Assembly: GCA_902610975.1 (NCBI GenBank) | Contig: CACLXL010000005.1 | Span: forward strand, 33,258 to 97,257 | From: an uncultured Pelagibacteraceae bacterium | GTDB taxonomy: Bacteria > Pseudomonadota > Alphaproteobacteria > Pelagibacterales > Pelagibacteraceae | Length of the DNA: 64,000 nt | Reading direction: 5' to 3' | In this document: positions 9,131 through 16,637 of the stretch, in pieces | How the letters are laid out: each line of letters starts with the position of its first letter | How positions within the stretch are numbered: position 1 is the stretch's first letter | Notes under the pieces: generated by a model | Told to the model about the DNA's origin: nothing | The model's database searches: none | Seen by the model: the letters and a program-made list of their open reading frames with translations, nothing else | Made by a program: the position numbers and the translations under genes

Positions 9131-9211
9131 CTTCCCTCCTAAATTTATAAAATTTTAACATGTATAAATTTTGAATGTAACCGTAATACAACTAAAAAGT
9201 GAGATATGTCT

Positions 9212-9237
9212 TATATGCGCACTATCGTGCGCATATA
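9212..9237 (-). terminator. Perfect 11-bp hairpin between the two proX genes
   Basis: The arms TATATGCGCAC and GTGCGCATATA are perfectly complementary around a four-base loop (GATA on the minus strand). It lies 22 bases after the stop of the upstream proX copy and about 80 bases before the start of the other. No U-run follows on the minus strand, so it may stabilise the upstream message or attenuate read-through rather than act as a classical rho-independent terminator. Confidence 0.55.
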
Positions 9238-9258
9238 TTCTTATTTGCTAATTTATTT

Positions 9259-10200
9259 TTAGTTTATCCAACTATTAAAAGTTTTTTGATTTGATTTAAT
9301 CCACTCTTCAGCATGTTTCTTTATTGCTTTTTCACTTTTCTCACCCTTATTCATTTTTAAGTTCTGAGCAGCAATATCAGCTAAAGGAATAGATGCTTTT
9401 TTTAAAAACTTTTCTACTTTTGGATTAGCTTTTAAAAAATCAACATTTGCAGCCGGTCTAATGTCGTTCACACCAAATCCCATATTAAGTTTTGACTTTG
9501 TTGCATTTGGTACGCTAACAACTTTTGTTTCACTAAAAGGAGCTTCGATCCAAACTACATCTTCACCTAATTTTAAAGTGCCGACTGTCCAATTCGGAGT
9601 CCAAGTATAAAATAAAACAGATTTACCATTTTTATATCTTGAAATTATATCTGCCATAGCAGCTGAGTAATCTGCTTTTATTGGATTAATAAATTCACCC
9701 AGACCAAGTTCCTCAAAATGTCTTGATATAATTTTTTCGCAACCCCATCCTGGATGGCAAGCAACCATATCTGCCTTACCATCGCCATTTGAGTCAAACT
9801 CTTTAGCATGATTTTTTATATCCATTACAGATTTAATATTAAATTTATCTGCAGTTTTTTTGTCAATTAAGTAACCTTGCAAGCCACCACTTTTTGCAAC
9901 GAAACCAACAGGTTTAACCTTACCCATTGCCTCTTTGACATAAGAATCATGATTTCCAAACCATCCGTTAACCCAAAGATCCATATCTCCTGCAGCTGCC
10001 GCAACATAAAATACCTGTGGTTTCATAACAGTCGGGCCTGTAACTTTATAACCCATTTTTTCTAGTGCTTTTTTATAAACTTCTGCTTGAAAATAACCTG
10101 TGTCCCAATCAGCTTTACCCATTTTTATTTCTTTTGCATTTATTGATAAACTTAATGTTGAAACAAAAACTATTGTTATTAATATTTTTAATAATTTCAT
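9259..10200 (-). CDS. proX: Glycine betaine/proline-binding periplasmic protein, copy 2
   Basis: A second 313-residue binding protein of the ProX family, with signal peptide (ending SINAK), KMGKADWDTGYFQAEVYKKAL, DLWVNGWFGNHD and YTWTPNWTVG. It is the same length as copy 1 and similar along the whole protein, showing a tandem duplication. Differences near the pocket regions (for example VSVPNATKSKLNMGFGVNDI against IANATKSKVNLGFGADDI) could change ligand preference among betaine, proline, DMSP or choline-like compounds; this is inference. It is the first gene of a proX-proX-proW run and is separated from copy 1 by 128 bases containing a strong hairpin. Confidence 0.93.
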   Translation of the reverse strand: MKLLKILITIVFVSTLSLSINAKEIKMGKADWDTGYFQAEVYKKALEKMGYKVTGPTVMKPQVFYVAAAAGDMDLWVNGWFGNHDSYVKEAMGKVKPVGFVAKSGGLQGYLIDKKTADKFNIKSVMDIKNHAKEFDSNGDGKADMVACHPGWGCEKIISRHFEELGLGEFINPIKADYSAAMADIISRYKNGKSVLFYTWTPNWTVGTLKLGEDVVWIEAPFSETKVVSVPNATKSKLNMGFGVNDIRPAANVDFLKANPKVEKFLKKASIPLADIAAQNLKMNKGEKSEKAIKKHAEEWIKSNQKTFNSWIN

Positions 10201-10284
10201 AATTATCCTTCTGTTGATATTATATTAATTTATAAAGAATTTTAATGAAAAGAGAGTATTGTCGCAGAAATATTTAAAGTTGAT

Positions 10285-10683
10285 TTAATCTTTTTTACAC
10301 TTTTTACAGATACCAAAAAATTCTAAGTTAAATCTTTTAAATTTCATTCCTTTTTTATGATTAAAACCTGATAAATATTTTGAAAGTTTGGTATCGCTGA
10401 TCTCATCAACCATTTCGCAACTTTCACAAATTGAAAATGCTGTTGCTTTTGAAATTTCACAATCTGAGCTTCTGCATGCAACAAAAGCATTTTTACTTTC
10501 TATTTTATGAATTTTTCCCATTCCAATCAACTTATCCAATGCTCGATAAATTTGTTGAGGGGCTTTAATTCCTTTTTTTTGTACATTAAATAATATGGAA
10601 TAAGCTTTTAAAGGACCTTTTGCCTTCTCAATAATATCTAAAACTATTTGTTGGTTTCTAGAAAGTGTTTGTGCTCTTGCCAT
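10285..10683 (-). CDS. zur: Zinc uptake regulator, Fur family
   Basis: A 132-residue Fur-family repressor. An N-terminal winged helix (residues about 1-80, with APQQIYRALDKLIGMGKIHKI) is followed by a dimerisation domain. Two cysteine pairs, CESC near residue 90 and CKKC near the C-terminus, form the structural zinc site. The position directly after znuB identifies the metal as zinc rather than iron or manganese. With znuC and znuB it forms a single minus-strand transcript, so Zur should control its own synthesis from the operator at 12283-12312. Confidence 0.92.
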   Translation of the reverse strand: MARAQTLSRNQQIVLDIIEKAKGPLKAYSILFNVQKKGIKAPQQIYRALDKLIGMGKIHKIESKNAFVACRSSDCEISKATAFSICESCEMVDEISDTKLSKYLSGFNHKKGMKFKRFNLEFFGICKKCKKD

Positions 10684-10706
10684 AAATATAATTTACTAAT
10701 TAATTA

Positions 10707-11510
10707 TCATTTTTTCAATTCGGAATATTTTTTAAACTTTAAAAGTGAAAAACAAAAAAGTATTAAAGCTGCGGTTATTATTGATGGACCTGATGCGGTA
10801 TTAAATTCTAAAGAAGAAAATAATCCTATTAAAATAGATAATAGTCCTCCAATTGTCGATAAAATAACCATCTGTAATGGATTGTTAGATATATTTCTTG
10901 CAAGAGCTGCGGGAATTATTAGCATTCCAGTTATTAAAAGAAGTCCGACTATTTTAATTGAAATAGCAATTATTGCTGCCATCAAAATTGTGAATATTGC
11001 ATTATACCTATCAGGGTTCATCCCTTCTGCTTTAGCTAAATCATAATTTATTGTGGAAGCAAACAAAGGTTTCCAAATAATCTTTAAAATTATTAAAATA
11101 AATACGCCACCACCCCAAATTAATAACAAATCACTTTGACTTACAGCTAATATATCGCCAAATAACAAACCCATAACATCAAATCTAATAGTTGTTAAAA
11201 ATCCAATAATTACAAGTCCTATTGCTAGCGATGAGTGGGCTAATAAACCTAACAAAGCATCGTTAGGAAGATTTGTTTTAGTTTGTAATTGAAGGAGAAA
11301 AATTGCTAAAACTGCTGATATTAAAAAAACTGAAAAAGCAATATTAAGTTCAAATACCAAAGCCATAGTTACACCTAATAAAGCTGAATGCGCAAGTGTA
11401 CCTGCAAAAAAAGACAATCTTCTCCAAATTACAAAGCATCCTATTGGACCTGTTATTAAAGCTATTCCAATTCCTGCAAGTAAAGCTCTTATAAAAAAAT
11501 CATTAAGCAT
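10707..11510 (-). CDS. znuB: Zinc ABC transporter permease
   Basis: A 267-residue ABC-3 family membrane protein with about eight hydrophobic segments. Landmarks include ALLAGIGIALITGPIGCFVIWRRLSFF at the start, GTLAHSALLGV and LLITGMLIIPAALARN near residue 190. It forms the membrane channel with ZnuC as the motor and ZnuA as the periplasmic receptor. It starts one base after the znuC stop and is followed 23 bases later by zur. Confidence 0.93.
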   Translation of the reverse strand: MLNDFFIRALLAGIGIALITGPIGCFVIWRRLSFFAGTLAHSALLGVTMALVFELNIAFSVFLISAVLAIFLLQLQTKTNLPNDALLGLLAHSSLAIGLVIIGFLTTIRFDVMGLLFGDILAVSQSDLLLIWGGGVFILIILKIIWKPLFASTINYDLAKAEGMNPDRYNAIFTILMAAIIAISIKIVGLLLITGMLIIPAALARNISNNPLQMVILSTIGGLLSILIGLFSSLEFNTASGPSIITAALILFCFSLLKFKKYSELKK

Positions 11511-11511
11511 A

Positions 11512-12258
11512 TTATTTTTGATCTATTGTTCCATCTTGAGAGTGAGTATGATCATGTTTATGCTCATATAAAGATAAGATATTGGAAGCTCTATCTCCGA
11601 ACAATTCCTTATATTTACTGTCTTTAACGACTTTATGAGGTGCTCCAGAACAACATACATGTCCATTTAAACATAATACAAAATCAGTTGCAGACATTAC
11701 TACATGTAGATCATGTGAAATTAAAAGAATTCCACATTTCATTTTTTCTGAAATTTGTTTGATTAATTCATATAGAGCAATTTCACCTTTAAAATCAACA
11801 CCTTGTACTGGCTCATCAAGAACTAATAATTCTGGTTTTTTAGAAATAGCTCTTGCTATCAAAACTCTTTGGAACTCTCCTCCAGATAAATTACTTAAAC
11901 TTTTATTTTTTAGGTGTTCAACACCAGTTAAATTTAAAGCAATATTAATTTGATCTTGAGTTAATTCTTCTGTCAAAGTCATAAAATCCAATACTCTTAT
12001 TGGCAAGGTCCAATCTATTGAAATTTTTTGAGGCACGTATCCAATTTTGTCAGTATATTTTTTAACTTTGCCATCTATCTTTTTATAAATTCCTAAAGCA
12101 ATTTTTGCTGTTGTTGATTTCCCAGAGCCATTTGGACCTATCAAAGTGACTATCTCACCTTGTTTAATCTCAAATGAAACTCCTTTAACTAAAGATTTGT
12201 CGTTTATAGAAACGCCAGCATTTTCAACCTTTAGTAGAACTTTATTTTTATTTTCCAT
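11512..12258 (-). CDS. znuC: Zinc ABC transporter ATP-binding protein
   Basis: A 248-residue ABC ATPase. Walker A is GPNGSGKST near residue 40, the Q-loop is in GYVPQK, the signature is LSGGEFQR near 126, Walker B is ELLVLDEPVQGVD and the switch histidine is in LLISHDLHVV. The C-terminal tail has several histidines (EHKHDHTHSQDG), a possible metal-sensing or storage tail. It is the first gene of znuC-znuB-zur and is transcribed divergently from znuA from a 57-base shared promoter region. Confidence 0.94.
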   Translation of the reverse strand: MENKNKVLLKVENAGVSINDKSLVKGVSFEIKQGEIVTLIGPNGSGKSTTAKIALGIYKKIDGKVKKYTDKIGYVPQKISIDWTLPIRVLDFMTLTEELTQDQINIALNLTGVEHLKNKSLSNLSGGEFQRVLIARAISKKPELLVLDEPVQGVDFKGEIALYELIKQISEKMKCGILLISHDLHVVMSATDFVLCLNGHVCCSGAPHKVVKDSKYKELFGDRASNILSLYEHKHDHTHSQDGTIDQK

Positions 12259-12282
12259 ATTAAAAACCTTGACCTCAAATAT

Positions 12283-12312
12283 GTTATATTATAACAAACG
12301 TTATATTATAAC
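12283..12312. promoter_or_regulatory. Tandem Zur operator between znuC and znuA
   Basis: Two identical 13-base palindromes GTTATATTATAAC occupy 12283-12295 and 12300-12312, spaced 17 bases apart. They lie in the 57-base gap between divergent znuC and znuA, the second ending three bases before the znuA ATG. The arms GTTATA and TATAAC match the alphaproteobacterial Zur-box half-sites known to me. Bound Zur would block both transcripts at once, including its own gene downstream of znuB. Confidence 0.88.
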
Positions 12313-12315
12313 ACT

Positions 12316-13350
12316 ATGATAAACAAATTTATTAAGCTTACAATTACTTTATTTTTTACATTAACTCTAAGTTTTTCTGCCAATGCAGAGATTAAAGTTG
12401 TGGCTTCTATTAAACCAATACATTCACTAGCTAGTTATTTGATGGATGGAGTGGGTAAACCAGATTTAATTGTTGATGGATATAATTCTCCACATGGATT
12501 TGCATTAAAACCATCACACGCTAAAATGTTGCAAAATGCTGACTTAATATTTTGGGTTGGCGAAGACTTAGAAACTTTTTTAGAAAAACCATTAAAATCA
12601 ATAGCAAAAAAAGCTGAAAAAATAGAATTAATGGAAATCAAGGGTGTAAAAAAATTAGAATTCAGAGAAAGAAACATATTCGAAGGGCATGATGATCACG
12701 GACACGATGATCATAAAGAACATGGTCATAAAGAGGATAAACATGATGATCATAAAGAACATGGTCATAAAGAGGATAAACATGATGATCATAAAGAACA
12801 TGGTCATAAAGAGGATAAACATGATGATCATCACGAGCATGCTCACGGCGAACACGATCCGCATATTTGGCTTGATCCAATAAACGCAAAAGCAATCTTA
12901 AGTGAGATGGCAGAGCATTTAATTGAAAAAGATCCAAACAATGCATCTGCTTATAAAGCTAATTTAAAGAAGGCTCATAAAGCTTTAGACAATCTTACAA
13001 AAAAAGTTAAATCTGAGCTAAAAGGAGATTTTAAATCTATTGTATTCCATGATGCCTACCAGTATTTTGAAAAAAGATTTAATGTAAATGTTTTGGGAGC
13101 TTTTACAGTTAATACAGATGTATTACCAGGAGCTGAGCAATTGGCTGAAATCAGAGAAATAATTGAACATGAAAAAGTAACTTGTGTATTTTCAGAACCT
13201 CAATTTAATCCAGATATTATAAAAGCAGTTGCAAAAGATACCAATATTAAGACTGGAGTTATAGATCCATTAGGAGCAACTCTTGATCCAGGAAAAGATT
13301 TATACTTTGATTTAATAAGAAATATGTATGCTTCTTTTAAGAGTTGTTAA
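12316..13350 (+). CDS. znuA: Zinc-binding periplasmic protein
   Basis: A 344-residue cluster 9 binding protein with signal peptide (residues 1-24, ending SANA). Zinc-ligand regions are the first His in YNSPHGFALKPSHA, a second in HDPHIWLDP, a third in FHDAYQYF and an acidic residue in the C-terminal IDPLGATLDPG. Between the first and second ligands is a His-rich flexible loop (residues about 125-180) containing three identical 13-residue repeats HDDHKEHGHKEDK. Such loops are thought to catch zinc when it is scarce. The gene is divergent from znuC and controlled by the Zur operator a few bases upstream. Confidence 0.95.
   Translation: MINKFIKLTITLFFTLTLSFSANAEIKVVASIKPIHSLASYLMDGVGKPDLIVDGYNSPHGFALKPSHAKMLQNADLIFWVGEDLETFLEKPLKSIAKKAEKIELMEIKGVKKLEFRERNIFEGHDDHGHDDHKEHGHKEDKHDDHKEHGHKEDKHDDHKEHGHKEDKHDDHHEHAHGEHDPHIWLDPINAKAILSEMAEHLIEKDPNNASAYKANLKKAHKALDNLTKKVKSELKGDFKSIVFHDAYQYFEKRFNVNVLGAFTVNTDVLPGAEQLAEIREIIEHEKVTCVFSEPQFNPDIIKAVAKDTNIKTGVIDPLGATLDPGKDLYFDLIRNMYASFKSC
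12703..12819 (+). repeat. Three 39-base tandem repeats inside znuA
   Basis: Units at 12703-12741, 12742-12780 and 12781-12819 each encode HDDHKEHGHKEDK; a fourth, partial unit begins at 12820. Units two and three are identical at the nucleotide level and unit one differs in its first codon (cac against cat). The array is in frame and lengthens the histidine loop. Near-perfect nucleotide identity points to recent slippage or recombination and likely length variation among strains. Confidence 0.95.
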
Positions 13351-13355
13351 ATAAT

Positions 13356-14798
13356 TTATCTTTCAATAACCATAGTATCTTTAGAGCCACCACCTTGAGA
13401 ACTGTTTACAATAGTGCTTCCTTTTTTAAGAGCTACTCTAGTTAATCCACCTGTTGTAACCCAGGTTTTTTTACCGGTTAATACAAATGGTCTAAGGTCT
13501 AAATGTCTTGGCTCAATTCCCTCTTCAGCAATTGTAGGGTTAGTGGATAAAATTTCTAATGGTTGAGCAATATAATCACAAGGATTAGCTTTTATCTTGT
13601 TAATCATATTTTCTCTCTCATCCTTTGAGGCCATCGGACCAATTAATATTCCATTACCACCTGATCCATTGGTAGGTTTTACAACTAATTTAGAGATATT
13701 TTCGATAACATGATCTTTATGGATTTTTTTTCTACATAAAAATGTTTTTACTTGTTTTAGTTTTGGTTCTTCGTTTAAATAAAACTTAATCATCTTATCA
13801 ACGTAAGAATAGATAGCTTTATCATCTGCTATTCCTGTCCCAGGTGCATTTACAATACCAACATTACCTTTACGCCAACATTTAAATAAACCGGGTACTC
13901 CAAGCAAAGAATGTTTATAAAAAACTTTTGGATCTAAGAAGTTGTCGTCTATTCTTCTATAAATACAATCAACTTTCATAGGGCCTGTTACAGTTTTCAT
14001 ATAAACAAAATCTTTTTCAACGAATAAATCTTTCCCTTCTACAAGCGCGATACCCATTTGTTCAGCTAAAAATCTATGTTCGAAATAAGCTGAGTTATAT
14101 CTTCCTGGAGTTAACACACACATGTGTGGGTTTCTTGTTTTTCTAGGGACACATTCAAGCATGCAGTGATATAATTTATTTGGATATTGATGAACTGAAG
14201 AAACTTTGTATTTTGTAAATAATTCAGGAAAGACATCTCTCATCACCATTCGATTTTCAAGCATGTAAGAAACTCCTGATGGAACACGCAAGTTATCTTC
14301 TAGAACCATGAACTCACCATTGATATTTCTTATTAAATCAATTCCTGAAATGTTAGACCAAGCTTTATATTTTGGTGAAAAACCATAGCACTCTCTTAAA
14401 TAAAATGGAGAATTAAAAACTAAATCTTCAGGAATAATATTGTCTTTAAAAATTTTTCTGTCGTTGTAAACATCGTCTATAAAAAGATTAAGGGCCTTTA
14501 CTCTTTGAAGTAGTCCTTTTGAAACCTTAGCCCAATCTTTTTTTAGAATAATTCTAGGAATAATATCTAAAGGCCACTTTTTTTCTTGGAGTTTTTTTCC
14601 TGATGAATAAACTCGAAAATTAATTCCCCTAGCATTTATTGTACTTGCGCAGTTCTTTTCAATTTCATTTAACTTCTTGATACCATGTCTCTCTAAAATG
14701 TGAGAGATAATAACAGCTTGCCTACGCAACTTATGGTCAGAGTTTAAGTACTCGTCATAAGTTTTTTTAGAATCGTATTTTTTCCACAAATTAACCAT
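13356..14798 (-). CDS. Circularly permuted ATP-grasp protein (COG2308 type)
   Basis: A 480-residue protein of the circularly permuted ATP-grasp type 2 family (formerly DUF404/DUF407). Visible blocks include YDEYLNSDHKLR at the start, NRMVMRDVFPELF near 180, VLTPGRYNSAYFEHRFLA near 228, NAPGTGIADDK near 315 and VVKPTNGSGGNGILIGP near 374, the last being the nucleotide-binding loop. The substrate is unknown; the family is thought to form peptide-like amide bonds. It is divergent from an Anbu gene 105 bases away, a pairing known for this family, but the usual alpha-E (DUF403) and transglutaminase-like partners are missing here. It ends five bases from the convergent znuA. Confidence 0.88.
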   Translation of the reverse strand: MVNLWKKYDSKKTYDEYLNSDHKLRRQAVIISHILERHGIKKLNEIEKNCASTINARGINFRVYSSGKKLQEKKWPLDIIPRIILKKDWAKVSKGLLQRVKALNLFIDDVYNDRKIFKDNIIPEDLVFNSPFYLRECYGFSPKYKAWSNISGIDLIRNINGEFMVLEDNLRVPSGVSYMLENRMVMRDVFPELFTKYKVSSVHQYPNKLYHCMLECVPRKTRNPHMCVLTPGRYNSAYFEHRFLAEQMGIALVEGKDLFVEKDFVYMKTVTGPMKVDCIYRRIDDNFLDPKVFYKHSLLGVPGLFKCWRKGNVGIVNAPGTGIADDKAIYSYVDKMIKFYLNEEPKLKQVKTFLCRKKIHKDHVIENISKLVVKPTNGSGGNGILIGPMASKDERENMINKIKANPCDYIAQPLEILSTNPTIAEEGIEPRHLDLRPFVLTGKKTWVTTGGLTRVALKKGSTIVNSSQGGGSKDTMVIER

Positions 14799-14903
14799 CT
14801 TATAATTCTTAATAGTTTGATGCCTTTATCAAATGCACAAATTCGATAATAGCTATGATAATTAAGAATTGAATATTTACTGTTTTTTAAATAAGAATTC
14901 ACC

Positions 14904-15626
14904 ATGACATATTGTATAGGTATTAAGACTAATGAAGGCGTTGTGTTAGCTTCTGACTCTAGAACAAACGCTGGTTTAGATAATGTAAACATTTATTCTA
15001 AAATGCTTACTTACGACGTAGGTGACAGAACAGTTGTTATAGTAACTTCAGGAAACTTGGCAACATCGCAAGCAGTTTTTAAGTCTATTGAGAAAGACAT
15101 AAAAGAAAATTCATCGAACAATCTCAATAAATGTAAAGATTTTGAGCAAATAGCTTCATATGTTGGCAAACTTACGATTAAACATTCATCTCCGGACGGG
15201 GTGAACACAGACAGCCTTGTCTTAGGAGCTACATTTATTATTGGAGGGCAAATAAGAGGTCAAGATTTAGAATTATACCTCGTTTATCCTCAGGGAAATT
15301 ATATTAGACCAGCTGATAGTAAACCTTACTTGGTAATTGGTGAAGTAAAGTATGGTAAGCCCATACTCGATAGAGTTATAACTCCTAATGTTTCAATAGG
15401 AGATGCATCTAGATGTGCTTTAATATCTATGGACTCCACACTCAAAAGTGATTTAACAGTGGGCCCGCCAATTGATATTGCTGTCTATAAAAAAGATCAA
15501 AAAAAATTATCTTACCTTAAATGTTTAAATACATCTGATGAAGATTACAAAAAAATTTGCAACCAATGGTCTGATAAAGTTCTTCAGGTATTTGATACTT
15601 TCCCAAAATTTGATTGGGAAAAATAA
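14904..15626 (+). CDS. Anbu-type proteasome homologue (bacterial proteasome homologue)
   Basis: A 240-residue Ntn-hydrolase of the Anbu (ancestral beta subunit) family. It begins MTYCIGIKTNEGVVLASDSRTNAG; removal of Met exposes Thr2, the expected nucleophile, with the aspartate of ASDSR and a lysine following as in proteasomal beta subunits. Other family blocks are VIVTSGNLATSQAV and PNVSIGDASRCALISMDSTLKSDLTVGPP. Anbu proteins assemble into open helical or ring-like particles of uncertain substrate. The divergent ATP-grasp gene supports the assignment over HslV, whose partner HslU is absent. The last codons include a small inverted repeat that may end transcription. Confidence 0.88.
   Translation: MTYCIGIKTNEGVVLASDSRTNAGLDNVNIYSKMLTYDVGDRTVVIVTSGNLATSQAVFKSIEKDIKENSSNNLNKCKDFEQIASYVGKLTIKHSSPDGVNTDSLVLGATFIIGGQIRGQDLELYLVYPQGNYIRPADSKPYLVIGEVKYGKPILDRVITPNVSIGDASRCALISMDSTLKSDLTVGPPIDIAVYKKDQKKLSYLKCLNTSDEDYKKICNQWSDKVLQVFDTFPKFDWEK
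15599..15621. terminator. Possible bidirectional terminator hairpin at the Anbu/nrdB junction
   Basis: Arms TTTCCCAA and TTGGGAAA are complementary around a seven-base loop. The hairpin overlaps the last codons of the Anbu gene and sits just beyond the stop of the convergent nrdB, which is nine bases away. Flanking T-runs are weak, so the call is tentative. Confidence 0.35.
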
Positions 15627-15629
15627 TCT

Positions 15630-16637
15630 TTAAGCAAAAACCTCGCCCCATGTACCTTTAGTAGAAGCTTTAGAATATTCTGTAGCTCTACCTTCAAAAA
15701 AGTTCATGTGCTCTACTCCATTAAGCATTGTATCCAACCATGTTAATGGATTTTTCTTAACATCGTAAATAGGATTTAAACCTAATTGCTCTAATCTTCT
15801 ATTGCCAATAAATCTAATGTACTGTTTAACTTCATCAGCCGTTAAACCTTGCATTGGACCCATTTGAAAAGCAAGATCAATAAATGCATCTTCATGATGA
15901 ACTATTGTTTTGCATGCCTCGTAAATTTCATTTTTTAATTTATCATTCCAAATTTGTGGTTCTTCTTTAATGAAATCTCTAAAGAGTCTAATCATAGAAT
16001 TACAGTGCAAAGTTTCATCTCTAACTGACCACGTTACTATTTGGCCCATCCCTTTCATTTTATTAAATCTTGGGAAATTTAATAAAATTGCGAAACTTGC
16101 AAATAATTGTAAACCTTCTGTGAAAGCTGAAAATACAGCCATCGTCATTGCTATATTGTGTTTTGATTTAACATCAAAGCCTTGCATGTAGTCATATTTA
16201 TCTTTCATTTCTTTATATTGTAAAAATGCTGAATATTCTGTCTCTGGCATACCAATAGTATCTAACAGATGAGAGTAAGCAGCAATGTGAACGGTTTCCA
16301 TCGCAGCAAACGCCGTCATCATCATTAAAACCTCTGTTGGTTTAAATACAGTTGTGTAGTGTCTCAAGTAACAGTTATTTACTTCAACATCTGCTTGAGT
16401 AAAAAATCTAAAGATGTGAGTTAAAAGATTTTTTTCTTCAACTGATAAATTTTTTTGCCAATCTCTTACATCATCTCCTAGTGGCACTTCTTCCGGTAGC
16501 CAATGAATTCTCTGTTGAGTTAACCAGGCATCGTAACACCATGGATATCTAAAGGGTTTGTAAACTGGGTTTTCTACTAATAAGCCCATTTTATTAGGCT
16601 GGATTATTGTTGGTTTAGTTTTTTCTGCTACTGACAT
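15630..16637 (-). CDS. nrdB: Class I ribonucleotide reductase, beta (radical-generating) subunit
   Basis: The R2 subunit holds the di-iron tyrosyl-radical cofactor for dNTP synthesis. Metal ligands and radical are visible: an acidic residue in FTQADVEVN, then METVHIAAYSHLL, where E, H and Y have the spacing of Escherichia coli Glu115, His118 and Tyr122, then TEGLQLF and VRDETLHCNSM. The ATG at 16637 is preceded at the right distance by GAGGAG; the longer GTG start at 16646 would place that sequence wrongly. The start overlaps the end of nrdA by ten bases, implying translational coupling. The 335 residues match the family. Confidence 0.95.
   Translation of the reverse strand: MSVAEKTKPTIIQPNKMGLLVENPVYKPFRYPWCYDAWLTQQRIHWLPEEVPLGDDVRDWQKNLSVEEKNLLTHIFRFFTQADVEVNNCYLRHYTTVFKPTEVLMMMTAFAAMETVHIAAYSHLLDTIGMPETEYSAFLQYKEMKDKYDYMQGFDVKSKHNIAMTMAVFSAFTEGLQLFASFAILLNFPRFNKMKGMGQIVTWSVRDETLHCNSMIRLFRDFIKEEPQIWNDKLKNEIYEACKTIVHHEDAFIDLAFQMGPMQGLTADEVKQYIRFIGNRRLEQLGLNPIYDVKKNPLTWLDTMLNGVEHMNFFEGRATEYSKASTKGTWGEVFA

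Noticed and set aside
12703..12819. Regular 39-base repeats considered as a CRISPR array.
   Set aside because: There are no spacers, the units are contiguous and they encode protein in frame with znuA.
12655..12946. Several overlapping open frames rich in repeats on both strands in the ZnuA histidine region.
   Set aside because: They are shadows of the in-frame 39-base repeats of znuA. Their repetitive His/Tyr/Asp or Met/Ile composition arises from reading the repeat in other frames.
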